NCBI GenBank assembly: GCA_947628765.1
Contig: CANRBD010000027.1
Location: forward strand, 1-12,501
Length of the DNA: 12,501 bases
Direction: 5' to 3'
Origin: an uncultured Bacilli bacterium
GTDB taxonomy: Bacteria; Bacillota_I; Bacilli_A; RF39; UBA660
The notes under the pieces are model-generated. The model had not been told where the DNA came from and ran no database searches. It saw only the letters and a program-made list of their open reading frames with translations. The position numbers and the translations under genes are program-made. Positions 1-6,782 of the stretch are shown here, piece by piece (the stretch's first letter is position 1; each line of letters starts with the position of its first letter).

Positions 1-34
1 TAATAAAAATAAATGTCAAGTAAAATGTAAAGTA

Positions 35-61
35 AAAGTATGCTATTTTATAGCATACTTT
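35..61 (-). terminator. Terminator after the 911-aa membrane protein gene
   Basis: A 12-bp perfect inverted repeat (35-46 paired with 50-61) with a 3-base loop lies 18 bases past the stop codon of the minus-strand gene. On the minus strand it is followed by TTTT and further T-rich sequence, as in a Rho-independent terminator. A second, 14-base perfect palindrome (62-75) sits between it and the stop codon. The stem is AT-rich, so its strength is uncertain. Confidence 0.7.
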
Positions 62-79
62 ATTACTATAGTAATCTTA

Positions 80-2815
80 TTATATATCTAAATCACCAGT
101 ATCATCAAGTAGGAACAAAAGCATTTCTGAAGCCATCCACGTATGAACAGGGGAGATTTTATTATTAACAAAATAATCATCTATGACTTTCATTTTGGAA
201 TAATCAGCTTGTGAAGCATTTTGTTCCCAAGATAATGGATAAAAATTAACATTGCTAAAGATTTTTCCTTTTTTAATTGTATGATATTGAGCCCAACTTA
301 AATAAGGAAATTGTTTAGAAGAATTCATAGTTGGTAATTTATTTTTATTTGTTTGGTTGGCCCACCATGCTGTAGAATTATAACGATCTGGATTTCCTTT
401 ATATGAAATATCTGTAGTTTTATGTACTGAATCAATTCCAAATTTATACCATAAATTTTGATAATTATTTAATTCGGAAAAATCTGTTTTACCTATAATA
501 TAATATCCGTCCTCATTATTAGAGGCTATTTTTTCGGCTTCTTTAATAATAGAATTTTCTAATTTTTTATTGCCATTTTTAGAAATAGATATTAAATATA
601 ATAATTCTCCTAAATTATCAGGTTCAGAAATACCAGCATTTTGCTTATCATATATTTCTGTTTCATGACTTATCCAATCTTCAATTAACGATACATTATT
701 AGTGCTTTTAAGAACCATACCAGCTAATGCGGCATCTCGATACCAAGGCTTATCATAAACTATAATATTTGGATAAACTTTACCATCTTTAATATTAAAT
801 AATATTTCATTATATAATACCTTTTTTACATTGCTATATTCTTGACCTGCAAAATTATAAAGATCTATATGTTTATCAGTGCCTTTAATTAGTTTTGCCT
901 TTTTATTAAATTTTTGGATATATACACCGTTATCATTCTCGTAAATTTTATAATAAGTATTGTCAAACGTTCTAATTAAAACTGTATATATATTTGGAAT
1001 AATTACATAATCTTTTACATTCCACTCATAGAGTGTTTTTTTAGTGAAAATATCTATCAATTTATTATCTTTAAATAATATTTTCGTACGATTGCCCATA
1101 CCAAATAGATAAAAATTAATATCCTTATAATCCTCATTTAATGTAATATTATAACGTTCAACAAATTTAGAATATTCTTCATCATAAATTTGATATTGTT
1201 TTATCTCAGAGCTATACTTATCGCCAAATATACTATCTGTTTGTAACGAATTTACAATACCGGGGTCTTTTAAATCTATCCATAACAATTTTTCAAATTT
1301 TGGAGTAGTAGCAATTGTCACAAAACAGCATTCTATGAGAATTATTCGTAATATAATTTCAAAAAATAATTTTGTTCTATTAGAGTAGTTATTGTTATGC
1401 TGATTAGATATATAGTCTTTTATTTTCTTTATAATCTGGTAAATCAAAATGGAAACAATTAACATAAATAATATAATTATTAATGCTAATATAATTACAT
1501 TGAAATGTTGTGACCAATAATTTTTACCAATATTTTCTCTAGCAAGAGTCCTTATAACATTAAGTAAGAAAATATTAGTAAATGCTTCATATAAAACAAA
1601 TAATGATAAAAATGTATATATCAGCTTAGATTTACCAGTAAAATTAATGGCAAATAATAAAATAATTAAATATAAAAAATGCTGCGAATATAAAAATGCC
1701 TCATCATTGCCATAGATACAATGGAAAACTGAATTAAATAATAGACACAGCCCAAGTCCGACATTTAGCCAGCTATTTTTTTGAAAATTCCTAATTACAT
1801 AATATAGTAACAAACACCAAAAAAGTGTAATCAAAATAATACTAACAACATTCATTGATGTAAAAGCTAAAATTGGTGCATGATTAATTGTATTAACAGT
1901 CATATCGCTACCTATCAAAGAACGATAATAATTAGTTGCTACCAATGTTTTTACTTTATCGAAATTAATACTATAATCAACCCAGTCTTTTGATGTTTCA
2001 GCTTTTGTAGCATTAAATGAATCCAGTATTGTATCAGTATTATGCCAAATAAAATTTTGCACAAAAGACATCATACAGAAAAGTGCTACCACAATTAAAT
2101 TCAAACCAACTAACTTTTTAAATGGAATTACCTTAGCGCAAAGTAGAACTAATGATGCTATTAAAAAAATTACATAATTAGTAATAGTTATACCTGGTAA
2201 TATTATTCCTAAGCAAACTAAAAACAAATAATCATTTTTCAAAGCTTTCTTTTGTTTTAATATTTTAGCAATTAAATACCATAATAAAATCATAACCAAA
2301 GCTGATATATTATATAATTCAATTGTAGCTGAGGTAAATACAAAAGTTGAAAAAGAAAACGCATAAATTAGAGTAAAAATTAAATTTATTCCTCGAAATT
2401 TCCCAAATAAAGCAATAAATTTATAACAATATTTAATAGTTAATGCGGAAATGCAGGCTGAAAAAATTGCACATGCCAAAGAAGCATCTTGTGTAATCCC
2501 TTGAATAAGAAATATTAAAGGTTGAATTAAAACTATTATTAAAGGATGAACATATAATCTAGTATATGGAGGAACAACAATGTCAGTAAAACTGTCTACA
2601 ACCCTGACTGTATCTGAGTTAAAAATAAAACTCCAATTGTTAGCTAAATTATGATTATAAAAAATTAATATAGATGCTAGTAAATATATAAAAAAGAAAA
2701 CCAAAAATAAAATATTACTTATTTTATTTATTTTTTTATCATCCAATTTTTCTTTATTCCAATGAGATATTTTAGACTTTATATTTTGAAAAAATGATTT
2801 TATAAATTTATGCAT
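80..2815 (-). CDS. Large membrane protein: GT-C-like membrane half plus extracytoplasmic domain
   Basis: A 911-residue protein. Residues 1-30 are basic and cytoplasmic. About ten or more hydrophobic segments follow between residues 33 and 500, and residues 505-911 are soluble and probably outside the cell. The membrane half looks like GT-C glycosyltransferases that use polyprenyl-phosphate sugars: acidic residues (D68, D74, D78) in the first outer loop, an H90-P91 pair, and a conserved-looking GNDEAF stretch (369-374). The C-terminal part carries WYRD (691-694), EPDNLGE (731-737), WEQNASQADY (863-872) and HTW (891-893). These Trp/Asp/Glu-rich motifs recall helical-toroid carbohydrate enzymes, but I cannot name the family. 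The start is supported by AGGGGG about 9 bases upstream of the ATG. The gene overlaps the end of the UbiA-like gene by 8 bases, so the two are probably translationally coupled. The role in transferring or processing a lipid-linked sugar is inferred from topology and neighbour. Confidence 0.75.
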   Translation of the reverse strand: MHKFIKSFFQNIKSKISHWNKEKLDDKKINKISNILFLVFFFIYLLASILIFYNHNLANNWSFIFNSDTVRVVDSFTDIVVPPYTRLYVHPLIIVLIQPLIFLIQGITQDASLACAIFSACISALTIKYCYKFIALFGKFRGINLIFTLIYAFSFSTFVFTSATIELYNISALVMILLWYLIAKILKQKKALKNDYLFLVCLGIILPGITITNYVIFLIASLVLLCAKVIPFKKLVGLNLIVVALFCMMSFVQNFIWHNTDTILDSFNATKAETSKDWVDYSINFDKVKTLVATNYYRSLIGSDMTVNTINHAPILAFTSMNVVSIILITLFWCLLLYYVIRNFQKNSWLNVGLGLCLLFNSVFHCIYGNDEAFLYSQHFLYLIILLFAINFTGKSKLIYTFLSLFVLYEAFTNIFLLNVIRTLARENIGKNYWSQHFNVIILALIIILFMLIVSILIYQIIKKIKDYISNQHNNNYSNRTKLFFEIILRIILIECCFVTIATTPKFEKLLWIDLKDPGIVNSLQTDSIFGDKYSSEIKQYQIYDEEYSKFVERYNITLNEDYKDINFYLFGMGNRTKILFKDNKLIDIFTKKTLYEWNVKDYVIIPNIYTVLIRTFDNTYYKIYENDNGVYIQKFNKKAKLIKGTDKHIDLYNFAGQEYSNVKKVLYNEILFNIKDGKVYPNIIVYDKPWYRDAALAGMVLKSTNNVSLIEDWISHETEIYDKQNAGISEPDNLGELLYLISISKNGNKKLENSIIKEAEKIASNNEDGYYIIGKTDFSELNNYQNLWYKFGIDSVHKTTDISYKGNPDRYNSTAWWANQTNKNKLPTMNSSKQFPYLSWAQYHTIKKGKIFSNVNFYPLSWEQNASQADYSKMKVIDDYFVNNKISPVHTWMASEMLLFLLDDTGDLDI

Positions 2816-3677
2816 AGATAATACCCCCTACATATAAGATGTATATAATTATTGTGAATAATAATATTTTGTCATTAAAAACTACTTCAATAGGATCGCC
2901 ATATGAATCTTTTTCAACATCTAAAGTATATCGCATAAATATAAACACTATAAATATTACACTATAAATAAGCAGTGGACTAATATTAACATCTACACAC
3001 CATAATGAATAAAAAACCAAAGTGATAGCCAAAAATGTATACATGTTTTTATCTAGGAATTCTTGAGTATAGTATTTTAAAACTGAACGAGAATTATGTT
3101 TATTTTTAATCATTTCATTGCGTCTTTTACCCAAGCCCAAGAATAGGGAACCAGAAAATACAGTTAAAAATAACCAATTTGAAATAGGAATATTCAAAAC
3201 AACTCCGCTAGCCCAAATTCTTAATAAAAAGCCTGATGATAATATTAATATGTCAAAAATAGGTACATTTTTTAAATATAAACTATATAAAACATTTAGA
3301 ATTAAATAGGCGATTAAAACTAGTATGCACATATAAATAGCATTCAAACTACATATTTTAAAATTTGCAAGCATTATTTGAATAAACATAACCAATATTA
3401 GTAGACAAACCATAATTGCAACAGCTTGTCCTTTAGTTATTTTGCCTGATGCAAGAGGCCTATGTTTTTTTAAAGGATGCTGTTTATCATTTTCAATATC
3501 CTTTAAATCATTAAATACATAAACAATTGATGAAGTAAAACAAAAGCAAACAAAAATAACTAAACAAATTAAAAAGCTATTTTGTTCAAATAATCGGCCA
3601 CTAAATATCAAAGGTAAAAACACCAATAAATTTTTAAAATAATGCTTAACTCTAATTAAACTTAAAATATTTTTCAT
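2808..3677 (-). CDS. UbiA-family prenyltransferase, decaprenyl-phosphate phosphoribosyltransferase-like
   Basis: A 289-residue polytopic membrane protein. Residues 56-64 hold the first Asp-rich motif of the UbiA superfamily (N-D-x-x-D-x-x-x-D), followed by KHRPLASGKI (71-80). Y131-S and D142 mark the second conserved region. The segment from D257 (DSYGDPIEVVFND, 257-269) resembles the subgroup typified by mycobacterial Rv3806c, which joins 5-phosphoribose from PRPP to decaprenyl phosphate, rather than quinone-pathway UbiA. The likely product is a polyprenyl-phosphate pentose donor made at the inner membrane face. The ATG at 3677 is chosen because AGGAG lies 8 bases upstream; a GTG three codons earlier overlaps that ribosome site. 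It is 58 bases downstream of mnmA and overlaps the 911-aa gene. The oxidase/reductase pair (DprE1/DprE2) that would turn ribose into arabinose is not in this window. The exact lipid and sugar are unproven. Confidence 0.85.
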   Translation of the reverse strand: MKNILSLIRVKHYFKNLLVFLPLIFSGRLFEQNSFLICLVIFVCFCFTSSIVYVFNDLKDIENDKQHPLKKHRPLASGKITKGQAVAIMVCLLILVMFIQIMLANFKICSLNAIYMCILVLIAYLILNVLYSLYLKNVPIFDILILSSGFLLRIWASGVVLNIPISNWLFLTVFSGSLFLGLGKRRNEMIKNKHNSRSVLKYYTQEFLDKNMYTFLAITLVFYSLWCVDVNISPLLIYSVIFIVFIFMRYTLDVEKDSYGDPIEVVFNDKILLFTIIIYILYVGGIIYA

Positions 3678-3735
3678 AACTATCACTCCTGTTTTTTCTT
3701 TTAAAAGCCCATAATATATATAATGTTTACTATTA

Positions 3736-4815
3736 TTAGAAATGAATTTCTTTGATTATTCCGCCACCTAAGCATTCATCACCATTATAAAATACACAAG
3801 CTTGTCCAGGGGTTACACTTTTAATTCCTTGCGGATACTTAACTAATAAATTACCACCATCTAATTTCGAAACTATAACATCATTGTCAGCTTGACGATA
3901 TCTAAATTTAGCGGTGCATTTTGAAGGAATTTCATCTAATAAATTAACATCTTCTATAATGGCTTCATAGCTTAATAAATATTTATTTTCATCGCCCATA
4001 GCCACATATAATATATTCTTTTCTAAATCTTTTTTAGCAACAAATAGTCTTTCCTTGGTACCGCCAATATTAAGTCCCCTTCTCTGACCTAAAGTATAAT
4101 ACATAAGACCAATATGTTTACCTAATATTTTTCCAGTATCAATATCGATAATATCACCAGGTGTGTTAGGTAAATAATTTTCTAAAAACTTAGTAAAATT
4201 ACGTTCACCGATAAAGCAAATACCCGTTGAATCTTTTTTATCAGCCGTAATTAAATCATATTCTTCAGCAATTTTTCTTACCTCAGGTTTAGTCATCTCC
4301 CCTATTGGAAATAAAACATTTTTAAGCTGTTTTTTAGAAACTTGTGATAAAAAATAAGTTTGATCTTTATTACTATCAATACCTCTTAATAATTTACCGT
4401 CCTTAATTCTTGCATAATGACCAGTAGCAATATAATCAGCCCCTAGTTTTTTAGCTTCTTTAGCAAACATATCAAATTTAATATATTTATTGCACATAAT
4501 ATCGGGATTAGGCGTTCTTCCCTTTTTAAGTTCATCCAAAAAATAAGTAAACACATAATCCCAATACTCTTTTACAAAGTCAACACGATGAAGTGGTATA
4601 TTTAATTTTTTACATACTTTTAAGGCATCATTATAATCTTGTTCTTGCGGACAAATATCATTATTTAAATTAGGATTACCTAAATAATCGCCATTAATAC
4701 TAGTATCCCAATTACGCATGAATAAACCGATTACTTCGTAACCTTGCTTTTGGAGCATAATAGCAGCTACACTACTATCTACTCCCCCACTCATGCCAAT
4801 AACAACTTTTTTCAT
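3736..4815 (-). CDS. mnmA: tRNA-specific 2-thiouridylase MnmA
   Basis: A 359-residue cytoplasmic enzyme that puts sulfur on C2 of the wobble uridine (U34) of tRNAs for Lys, Glu and Gln, using ATP and a persulfide relay. Visible marks are the PP-loop SGGVDSS (9-15), the first catalytic cysteine in PDIMCN (C108), TGHYA (131-135), the second catalytic cysteine in TGIC (C200), and the C-terminal beta-barrel with RYRQ and PGQACVFY. Length is normal for the family. The stretch after NWD (residues 35-60, ending DICPQEQDYNDA) is longer than in E. coli MnmA and resembles the form I know from Mollicutes. The ATG at 4815 has AGGTGG 7 bases upstream; an in-frame TTG ten codons earlier has no ribosome site. 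A terminator hairpin lies immediately upstream, after spoIIM, so how mnmA is transcribed is unclear. Confidence 0.97.
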   Translation of the reverse strand: MKKVVIGMSGGVDSSVAAIMLQKQGYEVIGLFMRNWDTSINGDYLGNPNLNNDICPQEQDYNDALKVCKKLNIPLHRVDFVKEYWDYVFTYFLDELKKGRTPNPDIMCNKYIKFDMFAKEAKKLGADYIATGHYARIKDGKLLRGIDSNKDQTYFLSQVSKKQLKNVLFPIGEMTKPEVRKIAEEYDLITADKKDSTGICFIGERNFTKFLENYLPNTPGDIIDIDTGKILGKHIGLMYYTLGQRRGLNIGGTKERLFVAKKDLEKNILYVAMGDENKYLLSYEAIIEDVNLLDEIPSKCTAKFRYRQADNDVIVSKLDGGNLLVKYPQGIKSVTPGQACVFYNGDECLGGGIIKEIHF

Positions 4816-4843
4816 AATGAAACCACCTACATATAATTTTATC

Positions 4844-4868
4844 AAAAAAATGATAGAAAATCTATCAT
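4844..4868 (-). terminator. Hairpin terminator or attenuator between spoIIM and mnmA
   Basis: On the minus strand an 8-bp stem (ATGATAGA with TCTATCAT, plus-strand 4861-4868 and 4850-4857) with a 3-base loop is followed by seven T residues (4850-4844). The TGA stop of spoIIM lies inside the stem. mnmA begins only 28 bases after the T run, leaving little room for a separate promoter, so the hairpin may be partial or mnmA may use a promoter within spoIIM. Confidence 0.7.
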
Positions 4869-5494
4869 TTTATAATATTCATAAAAAAATACAATAATTT
4901 AGGAACCACATATATTTCATATAAACTAGTGAGTATTAATATAACCACTGAAATAGCTAAAATTATTAAATATCTATTCATAAAATTTTTAAAATTAAGT
5001 GTTTTTTTACCAGTTAAACATTGAATTAATTTGAAAGAAATTATTAAAGCATATGCAGCTAATATAATAAAGACTAGTATATTAATAATGTGATGTGGAA
5101 AAACATAAATAATGCTTAATATAAGACCCTTAATGCCATAACAAGAAATTATACTACTTATAGAAAATCCTAAAATAAAGGCTTTCATAAAAAGCATAAA
5201 AATTACTATAAAAAAGCCTATAACTGATATCCCCAAAATCCAAACAATTAAAGCAAAACCTACTGTAAAAATGAGTGTATTAATAAGTGATGTATCATAA
5301 TTTAATTTTTCAGTTTGTACATTATTAAAGAAATCTTTCATATATTCTATTACTACTGTTTTATCATCTGCTCCTAAAATGGTTACAAATAGTGAACCAG
5401 ATATTAAACCAATTATAACTATTACTAATAGAAATATAAATAAATTTTTATTAATGCGAATATTTTTTCTTAACTTGTCCATGTATTTTTTCAT
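4865..5494 (-). CDS. spoIIM: Stage II sporulation protein M (SpoIIM/DUF95) family membrane protein
   Basis: A 209-residue integral membrane protein with a short basic N-terminus and about five or six hydrophobic segments (roughly 18-40, 70-88, 90-112, 122-157, 174-196). The W85-x-x-G pattern, the following Gly-rich helix ending MKAFILGF (103-110), and FPHHIIN (132-138) match the SpoIIM family. In Bacillus SpoIIM is part of the SpoIIDMP complex, which remodels peptidoglycan during engulfment; homologues of unknown role also exist in bacteria that do not sporulate. The start has AGGGAG 7 bases upstream of the ATG. It is divergent from the small DUF4044-like gene and followed by a hairpin and then mnmA. 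The family assignment is firm; a sporulation role in this organism is not shown. Confidence 0.88.
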   Translation of the reverse strand: MKKYMDKLRKNIRINKNLFIFLLVIVIIGLISGSLFVTILGADDKTVVIEYMKDFFNNVQTEKLNYDTSLINTLIFTVGFALIVWILGISVIGFFIVIFMLFMKAFILGFSISSIISCYGIKGLILSIIYVFPHHIINILVFIILAAYALIISFKLIQCLTGKKTLNFKNFMNRYLIILAISVVILILTSLYEIYVVPKLLYFFMNIIK

Positions 5495-5512
5495 AAATTA
5501 TCTCCCTACAAA

Positions 5513-5543
5513 ATTATATTAATTTGTAATAAAAATATTCCAA
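5513..5543 (-). promoter_or_regulatory. Promoter for spoIIM
   Basis: On the minus strand a perfect TATAAT (5518-5513) lies 19 bases from TTGGAA (5543-5538) and just upstream of the spoIIM ribosome site. The spacing is longer than the ideal 17, so the -35 assignment is tentative. Confidence 0.5.
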
Positions 5544-5566
5544 AAAAAATAAATTTGTATTATAAT
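5538..5566 (+). promoter_or_regulatory. Promoter for the small DUF4044-like gene
   Basis: A perfect -10 box TATAAT (5561-5566) is preceded at exactly 17 bases by TTCCAA (5538-5543), a weak -35. It sits 20 bases before the start codon. The -35 is the same six bases that could serve spoIIM on the other strand. Confidence 0.6.
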
Positions 5567-5586
5567 GAATATAGCGAGGTGTAAAA

Positions 5587-5835
5587 ATGAGCAAAAAAAA
5601 GAAAAAAAATACAAAAACCAAAAACACTAAATCCACTAATATGAAAACAAAACCTATAAATGAAGTGGAAACTAAACCAATTCAAAAAGAAGAAACTAAA
5701 AAAGTGCCAAAAAATAAAAAGAAACAAAAAAAGCCTATTGATATGACTAAATTAATGCAGAAAATAGTTATTTGGCTTATGTTATTTGTAATGGTAGCTT
5801 TCTTTGTAGCTACTATTGTTTGGGGATTAAATTAA
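5587..5835 (+). CDS. Small lysine-rich membrane protein, DUF4044-like
   Basis: An 82-residue protein with a highly basic, Lys/Thr-rich cytoplasmic tail (1-57) and one C-terminal transmembrane helix (about 59-80) ending in WGLN. The pattern of a disordered basic tail, then MxKIVIWLMLFVM, then the C-terminus resembles DUF4044 proteins of Firmicutes. To my knowledge that family includes pneumococcal MacP, a membrane cofactor of the class A penicillin-binding protein PBP2a, so a role in wall synthesis is possible but not shown. GAGGTG lies 5 bases upstream of the ATG. It has its own promoter and ends at a shared terminator. Two runs of eight A residues (5593-5600, 5602-5609) right after the start could make the frame prone to slippage. 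Confidence 0.75.
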   Translation: MSKKKKKNTKTKNTKSTNMKTKPINEVETKPIQKEETKKVPKNKKKQKKPIDMTKLMQKIVIWLMLFVMVAFFVATIVWGLN

Positions 5836-5866
5836 AAAAATATCACTTAATCAAGTGATATTTTTT
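5835..5866. terminator. Bidirectional terminator between convergent genes
   Basis: A perfect 8-bp stem TATCACTT/AAGTGATA (5841-5848, 5853-5860) with a 4-base loop is flanked by six A and six T residues, so it can stop transcription in both directions. It serves the small plus-strand gene and the SGNH gene; the SGNH stop codon lies inside the hairpin. Confidence 0.85.
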
Positions 5867-6689
5867 CATTATATTTAATACATTCATCTGAAATATATTT
5901 TAAAATTCTTTGATTAGTTTCAAAATCATAATGAAGCCCATCAATAGTATCAAAATGAATATTGTTGTATGAATCACAAATATAAATATTAGGCAAATTG
6001 GTTTCTTTGATATTCTTATTCATTTCACGATTAAATTCTTCGATTATTCTTCGCTTATCAATGTATTTATATAAATCGTAAACACCTTTACTTTCTATTG
6101 GATTTACTGATAAAATATAAAATTTAACATTTTTATATTCATTAGCAAGCTTTTGGTACATATTAAAATATTCTACTGCCCGGCTTTTAATACTAGTTGG
6201 AATTGGAACATCATTAACTCCCATATTTATCACCACATGGTAATGGTATTCTAGGTCTCTATTGTCTAATGCTTTAACAAGGGATGGATAACCTATACTT
6301 TGAAACCATTCTATTGCTGCCCCACTTTTAGCTATAAACATAAAATTAGTAGGAATATCTAATTTGTTATCCAAATGAATAAATTGCATACGCGAATCAC
6401 CAACAATAATAACCTTATTATATACAATATTAGGTATCTGTGTTTGCTTTTCAGTTTTATTATCAAAATCAACTGTGCAGTATTTACCATTATTACTTAT
6501 ACTATTTTCAGAAATTTCAAATATAATACCAATAAATATGAGAAAAATAATTACCGCAGCAAATAAAGTAATATTTGAAAAAATATGCTTTTTTTTCGTA
6601 AAAAAATCATATTTAATATTAATAAATAAAACTAGTAGCCCACAAATAGCAATAAAACAATAACATAATATTTCTACAACATCCCACAT
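5847..6689 (-). CDS. Membrane-anchored SGNH/GDSL-type hydrolase or acyl-esterase
   Basis: A 280-residue protein with two transmembrane helices (about 4-24 and 38-58) and a soluble domain (about 90-270) probably outside the cell. The SGNH signature is complete: GDSR with the nucleophile Ser99, Gly123 in the KSGAA block, Asn159 in GVND, and Asp250 and His253 in the DGLH block. Enzymes of this fold remove or transfer acetyl and other acyl groups on glycans, lipids or peptidoglycan. Here a role in modifying a surface glycan is inferred from the glycosyltransferase-like genes on either side; the substrate is unknown. GGTGAG lies 5 bases upstream of the ATG, and the gene has its own promoter in the gap to the AT-tract gene. 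The two-helix N-terminus differs from the single signal peptide of many secreted GDSL enzymes. Confidence 0.85.
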   Translation of the reverse strand: MWDVVEILCYCFIAICGLLVLFINIKYDFFTKKKHIFSNITLFAAVIIFLIFIGIIFEISENSISNNGKYCTVDFDNKTEKQTQIPNIVYNKVIIVGDSRMQFIHLDNKLDIPTNFMFIAKSGAAIEWFQSIGYPSLVKALDNRDLEYHYHVVINMGVNDVPIPTSIKSRAVEYFNMYQKLANEYKNVKFYILSVNPIESKGVYDLYKYIDKRRIIEEFNREMNKNIKETNLPNIYICDSYNNIHFDTIDGLHYDFETNQRILKYISDECIKYNEKISLD

Positions 6690-6708
6690 TGTTACTCACC
6701 GATAATAT

Positions 6709-6737
6709 ATATTATCACATTTTTATTTTTTTTCCAA
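6709..6737 (-). promoter_or_regulatory. Promoter for the SGNH hydrolase gene
   Basis: On the minus strand TTGGAA (6737-6732) is followed after 17 bases by TAATAT (6714-6709), just ahead of the ribosome site. Spacing is ideal and both boxes are near consensus. Alternative -10 choices exist in the same TATATATT stretch. Confidence 0.55.
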
Positions 6738-6755
6738 CAGAATACTAATCATAAA

Positions 6756-6779
6756 TGAAATTTTATTGTTAAAAGTTCA
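6756..6779 (-). terminator. Possible weak terminator after the AT-tract membrane gene
   Basis: An imperfect inverted repeat (TGAA and TTTTA pairing with TAAAA and TTCA around one mismatch, 4-base loop) begins 3 bases past the TAA of the upstream gene. On the minus strand it is followed only by TTTATG, so it may be weak or not functional. Confidence 0.3.
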
Positions 6780-6782
6780 ATA

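Noticed and set aside
62..75. 14-base perfect palindrome between the 911-aa gene and its terminator, considered as an operator
   Set aside because: It lies at the 3' end of a gene, is purely AT-rich apart from two bases, and is more simply part of the termination region.
3118..3309. Plus-strand open frame of 63 codons inside the UbiA-like gene
   Set aside because: It lies entirely opposite a well-supported membrane enzyme, has no ribosome site and no recognisable domain.
3678..3735. Promoter in the gap between mnmA and the UbiA-like gene
   Set aside because: The TATATATATTAT stretch offers several -10-like hexamers but no convincing -35 at proper spacing, and read-through from mnmA is equally likely.
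6375..6663. Two overlapping plus-strand open frames opposite the SGNH gene
   Set aside because: Both are antisense to the N-terminal half of a complete SGNH protein, lack ribosome sites and read as low-complexity sequence.
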